Source: Anticarsia gemmatalis (lineage: Eukaryota > Arthropoda > Insecta > Lepidoptera > Erebidae). From it: a stretch of DNA of 64,000 nt. Both the position numbers and the translations under genes were made by a program. Shown here in pieces: positions 32,770 to 47,700 of the stretch. The stretch is from NCBI RefSeq assembly GCF_050436995.1, contig NC_134745.1:1240001-1304000 (forward strand), in the 5' to 3' direction. Numbering within the stretch: the stretch's first letter is position 1; every line of letters starts with the position of its first letter. Below the pieces are notes generated by a model. The model was not told the DNA's origin. It saw nothing but the letters and a program-made list of their open reading frames with translations, and made no database searches.

Positions 32770-35700
32770 CTGGAAAATTTAACAAGTTATTTATAACAAT
32801 CTTATTCAAAAGCGACCGTTGATGCTTCTTTGACCTTTATGCAGATGTGTGGAACTGTGTAAAAATATCAAAACAGAAATAGGCAACCTAGAAGTTAGCG
32901 GAGTTGTCTGAATGTCGAAAATATATGACCTACATATCCTACAGCTCTCATAGGCGGTCTTGTTAGTCCAATTATGAAAGCAAAACCTATTGTTTCCTCT
33001 CAGACACACAGCGAACCCGCTAAGTGTCACGATCACCTTAACCAACAATCATACGAATTATACCACAATTGGGCCCTTCGCGTTCTTTTCGTCCTCAAAC
33101 AAACAATTATCTAGACAATGCTTCTTCAATGCAATTCGACATGAACATGTTTAGGTGCTTCTACCTACGTGTACCTACCGCTATCATCCTAAAACTCAAG
33201 GCCTAATCCCTCCCTCATACAACGAAGAGACGTTTGCTCAACAGCGGGACATTTCACGGATAAAATTAATTTTACGAAATTTTTCTTTTTAAAACTATGG
33301 TTCTATTAATATCAGCTGAAAACACTCACCCAAGGAGAATACTGCTCAAATAAACAACGCCGATGTAGCCGCAGTCGAGCGTGAAGGTGAAGATGAGCAT
33401 GCCCACGACGGAGGCGGCGTACACCGACAGCGTGGTCTCCTTGAACCGATGTGTCTTGTCCAGCACCAGCCCGCATAACACCGAGCCTGCCATACCGGCT
33501 ACCACGATCACCAGCCCGATTCGGCCTGCGTCTTCGTTCGCGCCCTGAAAGAAAGATAATGGAAGATTAGGAGTTAAAATAAAATTATTCATATACTGTT
33601 GAATTAGGGTTTTCAACAGAGAATAAACGAAACATTCATCTTTATCAGCCATTTCGTTACCATTCCAGCTTTGCTCAAACGTCGAGTAAACAAATAAGGT
33701 ATTCTAACCTTAAATTTTCAAACGCGCTTACCCGTTATATTATTTGGAATCAAATCACCGTGAGTGAGTTGTCCAATGATATTTATTTATTGAAGAAAAT
33801 AGTGAAGGCATAAAGAACAATGAACAGGTTCCTAAGCATCAGTACTAAACAGGAGAGTTAGTGATCGAATATGCCTCGATTTTCATACTGTTATGATTTT
33901 TATACTGCCACCACTCTCGGAATTGAGTTATAAAGTTGTTTCATATAAAATTTCATGGAAAATATCTGAAAATCAACCGGTATAACATGATGGATACGTT
34001 AAAAACTCTTCCATCCCAAGGGAAATTAATGTAAAGCGACGCATACAAAAGTTTTGTAGGGTAGCTCTAGCTATGATACACTCGAACATACCCTGTTGCC
34101 CTGTTCGTTACATCAGGTCAGATTATTATTCTGTGGGTCAGAATGTATTAAAATACAGATTTACATGTAGCAAATTCAAATTGGTAGGTCTGTACCTATG
34201 AATTACATAATAACAGCGGACGACTTTCCTTTAAAGCTTAAACATTTCCACGTTCAAGGTTTCACTATAATACCTGTCGTTTAAAAGTGACGTAGTTCAG
34301 ATCTTTCCCTTGAAATCAGACTTTTGAGTATTAAGATTACAAAATAAAAATATAAGGGAACTTATTAGATGTGAGATGTGAGTTATTCCATTAATAATTT
34401 TGTAGATAAGACTTCGTACGCGTAAAAAGATTTCCCGTGGTACCAAATATCCTATGTAGGTACCTATTCATCTGGGTTATAAACTATCTGTGTCAAATCA
34501 ATTAGGTACATTGAAAAAGCCATGCTAGTATTTTCATTAAAGAGTACTTAACATACATAGGTACATCCATCCACACAAACTTTTACATTTATAATATTAG
34601 ATAATATGATAAGAACCTAGGAAATATTATTTTCTATTATAGGGCCTTATACTACTCAATTTACATACCGGATAATAAGTAAGAATGACTTGATTCAGCA
34701 GCGTGGATATAGCGTAGAAGGCTCCAACGTTGATGCCGTATGAGATGAGCAGTAACACGTAGTTACGGTTGGTGATCAGCTTCTTGAGCGAGAGGAGGAA
34801 GTTCGAGTCCAGGCTGTTGCCGAGGTCAGCTGCTGCTGAGGGTGGGGAAGGGGGTGCTGCTTTGAAGACTGAAAGTAGATGAAAAATGTTATAGAGTATG
34901 ATATTAATGAATATGATTCATTTTTAAGGTTTGATGTCGTTGTTAGCAAAAGTTAGTTTGTAAAAGCATAACAATAATAAGAAATATGAATACTAAAAAT
35001 ATTATGCGACTAATTTCTAAAATTATTTAACAATATTACAAGTTATATCTTTCTTTCCGAACAATTCATGGTTTGACAAAGAGCAAAAAGTAACGTCTGC
35101 CGAAACCCGGGATTGAACCGGGGACCTTTAGATCTTCAGTCTAACGCTCTCCCAACTGAGCTATTTCGGCTGAGTGGGTGAGGTTGAAATTACAGACCAG
35201 TATTCATTTTAAAAAAAGTTTTTTTCAAACTAAAAGTAGTTCGAGAAATAAAAGCATATCTAAAGAATTTAAAATAGATGCAACCCGATAAAATTCTAAA
35301 GAAAACAAAAAACCATTTATTTGGTGTTGCTCTTTATTAAAAAGTTTCAAGAAACACTTAAACCAGCAAGAAATCTTCGTTCTACTTCAAAAACACATTT
35401 ATCAGTCCAATGATCTGCTAGAATGGTGCAAAGTCGTAAGTTTATAATAACACACGACTCAGTGCAGTCAGGTAATTGGTTTAGTTAGCGCGAACGATGA
35501 ACGATCTTGCAAACTGTCACAGTGGCGCCCTCTGCGATACTGTTTAGTACGATTTATTGGCGCGTGGAAATCTAGGCACATAATTACTAGTATAACTTAG
35601 ATCTTCTGTAAACTAGGGCACTAGTAATTTAAATAAGCCTGAAATATATTTTCACTGTTATTGCGTGGTGGATCAAGGCTTTTTCATTTTGAAAGGGCAG

Positions 35701-38700
35701 GATATTGGTATTTTTTAGGAATTTTAGACACGACAATTAGGTACATTAAACATACCTACGTCTTATGGATTCCTTATGTTTGTTGTTAGGTAATATATGT
35801 ATATATTTCCATTCTGTTTGTTTCTTGAATCTACGGGAGCAGACTTGCCCAGCAGTGGGACACTAATGGATTAAATTTAGTTATTAAGTAACATCTAGAT
35901 TTTAACTCACGGTAAATGATTGGAGTCAAAGAGCGATAAGTAACTATTTTATACTCTTGTAACAATTGCTCCAGTTTCTAATCCCCTTAATATATAGGTC
36001 CGGGTAAAAGTCTTTTCCCATTATAGTATGTATGAACTTGTAATAAAATCTTTTCTCTATAAAAAAAAGCTCGATATTTCGGTACCTCACGAGCTCACTG
36101 GAAGAAACCTAATGAACCGTGTACTCATTTGTGATTTTTTAAGCAAAAGAGATTTTATTACAAGTTACATATACTTATACTATAATGCGAAAAGACTTTT
36201 TCCCCGACCTAATAATTTCCTTCAGTCGTAACACCAAACGGAATATGTCTGATATTCTAGCAGCACGTATTCGAGTTTACTTCCCACTAATATTGTTGGA
36301 AAGTTTATAAAGTGTTTCAAGTTTATAAACCATGTATTAAGTGTCTGACATGACGGCAAACTAGCTCGGTTACAAAGCGGGTGTTTGATTTCCTTTATTA
36401 AACTAACTTTGATTATATTCTCTGGTTTTGTATGGGGGAAATGCTTATATCTATGTAGGAAAGTTTTAGTATTTTATATTTCCGTTGTTGGGCAATTGTT
36501 TCCCTCTTACATCACCACAAGTGTTGGTCCTAGGTAGGTTTCCAAGTCGTTTAGACAAAGATGACTTGACTTTGCTCAGGTAAATAAATATTTTAATTAA
36601 CTTTCTGGAACACTGAGTCTTAACGTTTTTTCTTTGAATGTACTTCTATTAAGTAAGCAATTTTTAACTCTCGTTGGGTCGCGTTTGGAAGATTCCTATA
36701 ATAATGTAGTCAAGTACAATTTCATGAAACAAATACGGATAGCGTTAGCTTTTTTGTTAGAAACTGGAAATTACTCTTCAAACATATTATAACGCTACCT
36801 AAGCTGCTGCTAATTATACAACCTCAAAGACAGAAAATGGAGACTATTCCTACAAATTAGTATACTAGTTCTAAATACTTACACAAGAGAATAAAGACGA
36901 ACAGCACGCTGGTGAAGCCGGCGACGAGGTAGAACATGAGCTTGAGGTCGCTCGCGATCTCCGGGATGGTGCCTTGAGCGCGCACCAGCATGGGCGGCAG
37001 GAAGAAACCCACCGCTACTCCTAACTGTGGGACAAGAGAAACGAATATTAGTATAGCTTTATGAAGTACAGTAGAATTGGTGTACTGCATTTCGGGTCTA
37101 TATCTAATATGGAGTTTGGTATAAATAGGTTAGAAAAATATGGGATTTCTTAAATAGGTCAAATTATTTGATTTAATGTTAATGTGTATAGGTTTAATGC
37201 TGGCAATATGGAAAATCAGAACTTGCAAAAAATACATAAATATCTTGACTACAAAATTGTATATAAAGTATTTTACATAATTATTAGAGCAATTATAGTT
37301 GATAAATACTAAGTAATATTTTGTTGATTTTACATCAACATTCTTTACATAAAAGTAGTAACTGGAAGTACCCTTACTAAGCTGTATTACATCGGATTAC
37401 ACGAACAAAGTTGAGATTATTAAAAACTGTCTGTTACGGAAAAAGCTCTATTTCGGAACTAAATTTCAGCGAAGCCGGTGTAATACAGTTTGAAAACAAT
37501 GTTATTACGTTGCTGTAGTATAACTTCATCTATGTAAAACAATCTATGAGCTCAACAAAATTTCTTGCTCTGCTCACACCCATGTTGTGTATTTGTACAA
37601 ATAAGAAATAATGTGCCCTCTTAATATATGATCCAAACCACACACAAACATAATATCACGCCTGTTATACCCGAAGGTGTGGGCAGGAGGTGCATAAAAT
37701 ACACATACGTTTAGCCACCTTTTAGTTTTAAAACTTGGTAAGCAATAAACGATTTAACTTGTTTCGTTTTCATTCATAATGTCAGTCCCATGTAATCTAT
37801 GCGAAAGATCTTAACTAATTTGTTCCAAATCTGAGTGTAAGCTGAGTTGATTTTTGTATAGGTACCAATTTGTAAGTCCTTAGCGCCAAATTATTTCCTT
37901 CTGCAAACGTCGGCATTAAAAAAGAAATCGCTAAAAGTATTTCAGAGGTGGGGTACCGTCGAAAATTGCCAAGTCAAACAAAACTGAAAACAGATTAATG
38001 AGTTTGTGAAAGGACTCGCACCTTTCCTAAAGCAATGTTTGAACGAAGTTGCTTTTCACTTTTGTAAGCAGGTATTACGATCGATGACATTGCTTTTGGT
38101 AAAAATTTTGGAAGCTATTGATGTATCATATAATGGACCAAGCATTAAAAATTTGGCTAGTTTCATTTATATAAGTTTAGTAATTTAGCTGCGAATGTTT
38201 GACATGGATTTCTTTTTTATTTACACCTGAAAGAAGCGGTCGCCCGTGACTTCGTCCGCGTGGAGTTTAGTTTTCACACCTATTAGCCTTAGCGTGATGC
38301 TAGATAGCCTTTCCTCATAAATGGTATATTCAACGCAAACAATATTTATTCATTTCGAATCAGCAGTAAGATTAGCGCGATCAAACAAACAATCATTTTA
38401 GCTTTACCTACTTATAATATAAATATTTCTGACTTTATTGCGATACTAGGTGAGGTGAACGAAAACCTAATTACAAAGAAGCTTACAAAATCTTTTAATT
38501 TGTTTGTATTGTACATATATCTAACATCCCTATTTTATTATTCTTTCAAACTAAGTAATTCCCCTGCGTGCTATTTTTCATGCGTTAAAGGTGACTTATT
38601 AGCTATTGATGTCAATCAGCAATCGCAATACAACTCAAGAACAATACTCTGATGACAACAGTACTATAAATATATATTACTAGTACCTATATATTAATAT

Positions 38701-41700
38701 CATGTTTGACAAGATGTATGGATTTAAATGTAGCAAGGGAAGTTTGTAAAGATCTGTCTAGCATAAGCAATAAAGATACTGTAAGAAATGATTCCCAAAC
38801 ATAAACGTCACACTTGTTTTACTAATCTTATCGTGTTTAATCTTATTTACAATTAAACGGACTATGTACTCAAAGATAGTATAAAGACAAAGTAAAATTT
38901 ATATCTTAACGCTAAGTTAAACAAATCATAATAAAAAAAAGTGGTTTATTCACTTTTATAGACTGTAAAACTCTTTTGTCGTAGTTTGTATGAAATTTAG
39001 CTCAAATTGTATTTAATCCTGTATTAAGAATAACATTGTAATCATTTGCTAATAACTCTCCCAAGGTTCCGTGCACAGTTTTACGATTATTACGAGATTT
39101 ATAATTTCTTTGAAATGCTTAAACATATCCGAGATAATAATATTTGCATACATGATTACAGGAAAATGGAATAACATTTCATCATTTCATTTTTTTAACC
39201 CGTTTCTGTTCCACTGCTCGGTAAGGATCTCCTTTCGAACGAGGTAGGGGGTAAGGAGGCCTTGGGTTGGGGACTTTGCATGCCCCCAATATATTAAATG
39301 CACGAATCAAATTTTAGGTACGCAAGGTAAAACCTTGCATGCCTAACGATCACGATGTTTTCCTTACTAACTTCTAAAAGTTATTGGTGTCTTGCCTTGG
39401 GTTCGAACCGTCGACCACTAATGTGGGAGATGTCAACTTATACCACTCGACTATCACTGCTCTACTAAATCCTTGTGGATTTTTTATAGCAATTTCTAGC
39501 GTTCACTGAATTGGGCCTCTCATAAAAATGTTAGCTATTATTTTTAACTCACTATTAAATTTATTCAAATCCCTAAAAAATAATGAGACAGACTATAACC
39601 TAAATCGTTAAAACGTGCCTTTTCCATACAAAAAAGAAAAACGTTCAGATTGAGCACATCCTCTTTTAAGTACCTAGTTTGAAAATAAACGGTTAATACA
39701 CACTTTACGCAAAATAAATCATTTTAAAAGCCAAAAGTTTGCGTAAACCGGTGTCAAAGGTAAATTTTTAATAACGTCAGTTGGCGAGTCACCCGCTCGT
39801 TAATCACTGCACTCTGTGTACGTACTCTGTCGGACAAAAGCCTATTATTTGTGATTTATAAGCCGCTATGTCATCGTCCAGTTAACGTAATTGAACATTT
39901 TTCATACAAGCGTAGCCTTTTGACGCGTTTAGGTGAAGCCCCTTTCATTACCTGCGTCGTTAGAGGTGGAAAACAGATTTATGTACAGTAGACAATTCTC
40001 TGAATCTTCTTCTTTCACGTTAATGACTTATTGCCAGTATTTATTTTATACATATCTTTGAATGGATCACTATTATAGCGGGGTTAATTTCATACCGTCC
40101 CTAGAGGTTTTAGGTTTCAGCAAAACTGTACAGTTGGTTTTTATTTTCAAAGATTTGTTTCTTTTCGCAGTGTTTTAATAGGTATTTTGCCTTAAAAATT
40201 ATTGTCATATACCTATGTATGTTAGATCCATCAATGAACCAACAATAATGATATGCAACATTCTGACCAACACCTATTCTTAAAGTGACAAATATAACAC
40301 AACAAACAACAACAAACATTCCAGCAAATATTTTGAACTCTAACAAACTTTTTTGTTCTGTGCACAACATAACTACAAATAAAAAAGATTTAAAGCTGGT
40401 CAACCTTTAACTATAAATAAAAATGGTCTACCTATGTCTTCAGTAAGGACAGGTGACAGATTTACCGAAGCTCCCGCACCAAAATTCTTTCTGCAAAGAC
40501 GATTTACATACATTTAAGAATGGAGAATGTTAACAAATTTGGGTTATTAGCTCTCCATATTCTTTGTTAAAAATAAAAAATACTAGTGAAAGAATTACTT
40601 TGATACGTCAATTAGTTTCCGATTTATAAGTAAAACAAGTTGTAACAGCGCGAGTCGGTGTGACGTCATTGTACATCACGCTAAGTCTGGCTCACATAGT
40701 CATTTTTAATAATATTTACTATTATTACACTTTAAATGTAATAAGCAGACGAAAACACAACAAAATACTGCATAAGCTATTATATGTACGGCTGTAGACT
40801 TGATATTAAGCGGGACGCGGCCCGCGCGGCATGGTGTACTATGACGTCACGCTGTTGGCGGGACTCGATATTTTTTGAAACTTTGAATGCTTGTAAAATC
40901 AAAACTACTTGGTATTTTTGACTAAAACAAAAACTAGTTTTCATGTACATGTACAGGCTTTACTGAGTCAAAATTTCAAGCGATTTGGCATACCTAGTAA
41001 CATTCTCCATTTCCACGACCCAAATCTAGGTAAGAAAAGTTCGTGGTACAAATAGACCGTGAAATGAATCCCGCAAGAAGAATCGACTCTATCAATCTTT
41101 GCAAATATGATCTAAAGTTTTAAAACCAATTTTGATCGATTAATGACTTTCTGAATATACAAGGGACTGAATTTGAAAAAGAACACTTTTGTGTAAAACT
41201 TTTTCTTTTACATACTGATTGCGGCTCGACTTTTTCATTCTCGTTTCCCAATTAAATCAAGTTCTTTTCATTAATCTTCAAAACACTTACAAAATCAAGA
41301 AAAATATAACTTCAGTCTATTTTAGTCTTATTTTACAATTACACAAGTGTTACGACATTTAAAGTCAACAGCAAAAAGTAATAAAAGGACACCCTCATCC
41401 TCATAAAGACAAAAAAACACGACTACCAAACATTTACAGCCATTGGCAAAACAAAACCTTCTATAATAGCAGTACCTTCGTTCCGTGTAAAAAATGCAAA
41501 ACATTTACATCGTGAAATAAACTCCGGCCGGATCCCCCGCGTCCGATAAAATGTAGCCTCAATTACAATTGTCGCCGGTGCACGTGCTCACTAACAACTG
41601 TCGGGGACATTACTTTTTATTCCAAATGAAATATGTCCTGTTGTCCACTTTTTCAACGAATTTCAAACGAGAATAACGTCAGCAAGCTTTTTAGGGTACT

Positions 41701-44700
41701 GGACGAATGTTACATTTTTTATACAAATGTCTGAATCCTGATATTATAATGCGAAAGTTTGTAGAGATGGATGTATGTATGCTTCATGCTCTTTCACGAA
41801 AAACTTTTTATTTCTAAACCCATCACTGCTGGGCATAAGTCTCCTCCCGAGCGAGGGAGGGGTTAGGTCTTAAGTCCACCACACTAGCAAAGTGAAGGTT
41901 GAGGACTTTGCATGCCCTTACGAGAAAAGTAGGTACTGGCAAGATTAAAAAAAAAAATACCTAATATAGTTGATATCCTAGCACATAGCATACCTACTCT
42001 TTACCAAGGTAAATCTTTTCACGCAGACGAAGTCATGAGCAAAGGCTAGTTTAAAATAGAACTAGATAAAGGATATAGTACTCTATTATGTTAGCAATAA
42101 AGTTGAAACTACGTAATAAACGGATCTAGGTAATACAGTATTACATTATGATGGCTGGCGAGTGTATGATACGGGTATTTAAAGAGTAATAGTTTGTACT
42201 AAGCTATTCATTCTGAGCAGAATGTTTTATGTTGTTATTTCTAAGCTTATTTTGGTTTAATTTATACTAACAAAATAAAGCGAAATGCTAGTTTTGTAAC
42301 AGCTTTGGGAGAATTACTTAGGGGGCAATTTGATATGATAATAGAAAATCATAAATTATATTTTATGATGTCACAAATGCTACATCTAAATTCGAAGTAA
42401 GTACTCTTCTTTCAGCATCTATGGTTTGGAGGTCCTTAATTCTCTATAACTTAAGGCACTGAAATCGTAGGTGCTGAAATAGTAAGACACCCAAAATTCA
42501 GATTTCACGAGGGTATTAAAACAGTCACTGTTCCTTTTTAAGTGACGACAAGTTTTACCCCCTGCAGAAACATACAATGTGTTCAAAACTACACTGGCCT
42601 ACCCATCAAAATACCTTCTGCACAAGAATCTAAACATCGCTGAAGCACGTGAAATATTTCAACTACGACTGTTAAGGTAGTGTCGTTCTCGTACACCGTG
42701 AATTTCGCCTGAAACCCGTGAGGAACGAGCGCAAATACCTCGTGACATAACTGCGACTAAGTACTGACGATGTAAGTACTTTGACAAGACAAGCATGTAT
42801 TTTGCTTGAAACCTTAATATGTTCAGGTAAATACTAAGTAGGTTATAGGCCTTTTAACAGAATACCTGCAGTAAATTAATACTTATCAACAGCAATATAA
42901 AACGAAAACAGCTGCTTTCATTTTATTTGTAATGTAGAGCTAAGCCCAAGAAAATATTATACTTACCCCTCTTTTTCTTATGGTACAAAATGCAACATTG
43001 ATATTTTATACTTTAATTAAATGCAGGTTTATCATATTCCGTTCATTATCGTGCTTATCTCATATTTTCCAAGTTTCTTGCCGGTTACCAATTTCCGGAT
43101 GATTATATTATAAAATACAATTGTGAAAATAAAATCTACTTCAAAGATTAATCATTACAAACGAGGACTTATGTCAACAAGATAGTTAGTGTTAGGAACA
43201 CACTCTCTCTTTTAAATTACACTGCAAGATATTCTAACTAAAATAAACATAGGTGCTCTACGGAATTGAAAGTTGCATACATTTTCTGTTTGAAAAGGAT
43301 CGAGTTACGCTAACCCTGCCGTAGTCTTGGAACCGGTAAACGAAACGTGTTCACACAATATTGGTTTATGCATTCGAATCACGACGAAAATGTTTTTACA
43401 CACGACGGAACAAATTGTATTACGGTGCAAATACAATTTGCTACAGTCAGAGGCGCTTGGTTTATCAAAGCTGATAAATTCAAAAAGCTTTTTTTGCTAT
43501 ATGAAGGATAGAATTAACGTTGCCGTAGACATAATTTTTATACCTGAACTCATGCTTTATATCTGTTCATGATCATTTTAATTCTTCTGTACTTTAGTGG
43601 AAAATAAAAGTTTGTAACTGTTTTATCTAAAGATTTGGACGCTACAGTAGGTTTATTACTTAGCGTTTGTCCCATTAAATTGTAAATAAACACGATAAGA
43701 AGAAAAAGTTAATAAAATACTGGACTCTAAAAAAAATCTTTGAAAGCTGGATAGTGGATCACTAACCGACTTTGTGCTATTTCCTATTAATCGAAAATAC
43801 ACTTTAAGCGGTAACTTTTTAACTCTTTTGTTGAAACCCGAAAATAACTACCTAAACATAAACCTTTCAGCAATTTCGCAAAACATACTAAAAGGGCTCA
43901 CCTACCCATTCAATTTCAAATGTAAATTTAAATCCATTATCAATGTGAATCCTAATAAAAACTAACCCTAAGTCCTCTGATCCTAGTTCGTGGAATCTCT
44001 ATATACATGCACGTACGGAACCGTAAATACCAGTGGATCGCATTGGGTAATAAATAACAGCATTAAAGAGACGTGGGCGAGGCCGACAGAGCGGTGTTAA
44101 CTAAGTCAGAGCGAGTGAGCTTCAAATAAACTGCGTGCGAATACTCACCAGTTGCATTTGCGATAGGATTTTAGCGATTTAGACTCACTTTATCGCAATA
44201 ATAATAAGGTTTTGATTTCTAATACTTTTATGTAATAAGCCATAACCAGATTATGAGAGTAAAGGAATAGAGAGTGTATGTATTTTGCACACACTTGGTC
44301 ACTATAAATAAAGTCCTGCATAGTTGGCTGGTTCGAAATTGGCCAGGACGTCATCATAAATATTCAAGCTTTTTATGGTCAAAACAGAATAAGAACAACT
44401 ACTGCAACATTAGTTGTAATTAACATAGGTTACACACGATTTTCTGAACAGTGCTAATCTGAAAACAATGTAAAATAGTCCAAAGCAATTATAGAGTACC
44501 AAGGAAAGCCTAAGTCCTTCCATATGTTTTATGCATCAGGTAAACAGGATTTGATTTCTAAATTTAGACACTTTCACAAGCAGTAATCGGCTAACACGGT
44601 TCAGTCTAGCTCATAAGAAAAATGTAATGTTATTGTCCACAGAAAATAGGATGGTTTAACTGCAATTTAAAGACAATCAAACTAAATTGAGATGCCAGCT

Positions 44701-47700
44701 AAATGCCGTACAAATTGCTCGTTATTTGTAGCAAACAAACAAACATAGAAGAATTTTCCATGGTACAAAACGTTACATAACCATGCATACAATTGCAGAT
44801 GTTAGTATCAATTTGACGAATGATAAGCGTCTGGGGGCCAGTGACAATTGGATGATCGCTTCCGAGTGCCGCAATCACACGAGCTGCTCTAAACACGTAG
44901 TGCTTTGTAAAACAATTGGACCCTGAGAGTAACCGTGTTGGGAAGCTGTAGGAAGCTGCATTTATGCTGGTTCTTCGTTTATTTGTTTTATATGCGAAGC
45001 TGTATGTAAATGTGTAGGATAGTCATTCACTTTTTATAGCAGATTTTGTTAGTTCTATAAAATGGGGTCTAATAATATTGCTATATATTAAGTATGGAAA
45101 CAAAATTTCAGGCTAGTATTGAAAAATCCCAAAACATGAAAACTTTAATTGCACTTTGTTCGCGTCGGTAATCGAGTCCGAGACTTCGTAATCAGCATTC
45201 AGGCTACGATATATACCTACCACAACGTTATTATTTTTTTGATTCATACAGTTTCTAAAAAATCTAAATCAAAATCAAAGTGTATTAGTGCTTCCAGAAA
45301 ACCTAGTTACTACCAAGACTACCAAGCCAGCGTTATTGGTTTGACGATTGATTTTTTTAATGAAGTAGGTAACAACTACAAATACAATTTCTCTGTTTCA
45401 AAATACTTTTTCTTTGAAGTACTTTCTAAAAAGGTAGGGTTTAAGTCATACTAAAATATTAATCGAAATATGAAAGAATTACAGAAACTCAACTATTAAC
45501 GTAACTGCGTCGATGAGACTGATTTATTTCTAGCCGAGGAAAAAGATTCTAGGAAGCGTAGGACGCAATAGATCACTGGGTGTTACACAACTTAAGATTA
45601 ACCCTGATAAGTAGGTACTATTCCAACTACTAAGGCTTCCGTACAAATTGATTACAATGCAATGCTTTCCCGTGTCACGCGAATGCTATTAGACAATTAT
45701 TTATATCACTGCACTGAAGGTTAGAATAATACTGACGATTGAGAGTCGAATTGAGACATTACTGATGATTTAGACCTGCTAAAGGATATTTCTACTTCTT
45801 TTTAACCGACTCCAAAAAAGGGAAAAGATTCCGATTCGACTGCATTTTGTCAACCTTTTTTTTTACGTGAGTTATCAGTTATTTAGATAGCTCTGCACTA
45901 AAGGTTAGAATAATACTGACGATTGACAGTCGGCTGTGCGACTGAAGGTCTCACTACTGATGATTTAAACCTGCGACCGTATATTTCTACTTCTTTTTTC
46001 AATAATTTTCGTTACGTTGCGATGTCATTTACAAAAAAAAAATATAATAATCAAGAAAACAGTACCAAAATTGATGATCCTAGTTTTGTATTTAAAATGT
46101 TTTTTATTATTATTTTTAGAATTATAAGCTAGGGAGTCGAAAATTAATAGATGACTTATGACATAAACCTGTAAAAATGGATTGTGCAGCCGTGTAGTTC
46201 TTAAACTAACAGCCGAAATTGTCGAGATTGTAACATTATTCCAATCAGTTCAACGATTATAAAAATAAGTCATTTTTGTCCTCGTGTCCTTATCGCTCAA
46301 ACCAGTGGCGAGAGGAAAATAGATATTAGAAGCATTTATCTCGGAACAAGGCACAGCTGAGGCTACAAGTCTACACGGCCAAGTAGAGACTTTTCGAAAG
46401 CGAACGTAAAATAATAATAATGTTTATGTAAGAGCCAGTTAGCTCCTTACACTGTATTTTTGTAGTTGTAGAAGTTGTGATAGCACACAGAAAAGATCAC
46501 AAGTGCGGTTTCTCATCCTTTGAGCAGTCGACTCAACTGCACAAAACCAATATTGAATTGTTCTCAAAGCGCGGTTTACTTTGTAACATCAGTGCCAACA
46601 GCGTGTAAGCCAAGGATCCAATAAGGAAAAACTGTAAAGAGCGATCGGTTACTGACCTCGAACCATAAAGCCAGATGTTACATTCTTTGTGATGTGGGAC
46701 CCAAGTATAAGGCATAAATTTCACATAGTTGTCATGGGGTAAGCAAAACCTTACTAGTAGAATAATTTGTACGAACTAAGACGTTCTTTTGTGCTTCAAT
46801 AGGCATACTTGAACCCTTAGCTTCAAATTTGATTCTGATTTTAACTTGAAATCATCTTTAAATACCACGACCTTAATAATCAATAAACAAAATAAATATA
46901 TTTTGTGATAACTCACACACGGTCATCTGATTCCAGACTAAACAGACTTGTACTATGGTAACCAGATGACTGATAAACATATACTTATATACTTGTAAAT
47001 ACATACAGATTTAAATAGATACATTCACAACCAGGCTCAGAACAAATACTCGTGCTCATCACACAAATATTGGTCCCGGTGGGATTCGAACCCGCCACAC
47101 GCGGCGCTACGATTATTGCGGCGAGGTGACCACTCTAACTACTGCGCCAAACGTTCAGTTATAAAATTAATGCTGTAAAACCTAGTTTGAACTTGACATT
47201 TCTGCCTACTTTATAGAGTTATCGAAGTCATTAAAATTTTAATTGCTAATAAAGTCATTGCAGAACCAGTACCTATGCATTATAGAGTTATAGCTTGATT
47301 GCTTTGACAAGCAAGACTATCTGGAATACAAAATCAGAAAAATAATTTCAAATGATAGAAACCAAAATCATAAAACCCAAGTATTTCTGATGTAACGTCA
47401 CCATTTTTATCGGCGCCATAAATCATTGGATGCTTCTTAAATACGTCTCGGTAATAAAATTTCACTAGGGTCCTCGCTTGTAAAATATTTTGCGCTCTTA
47501 TCAACCGAGACAGGCTAGAAGAAATTGCCTATCAACTTCATTAGCTGTTAGCACTTATTATAATGTATTAAGGTTCATAATTGAATAACTTTTTTGGGTC
47601 AGTCAAGGTCTTGTCCTGAGGGCCTTGCGCGATGATTTTTATTGGTGTTTCCTTCTACTTTATTAGATTCAGTAACGTGTGCTTACTGTTTAATATATGT

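Noticed and set aside
36028..36231. 67-residue plus-strand open frame
   Set aside because: It lies almost wholly inside the TA-flanked MITE at 35997-36209.
47079..47150. Possible tRNA gene
   Set aside because: Promoter boxes are good, but stems are imperfect and the sequence continues into a SINE body shared with two other copies.
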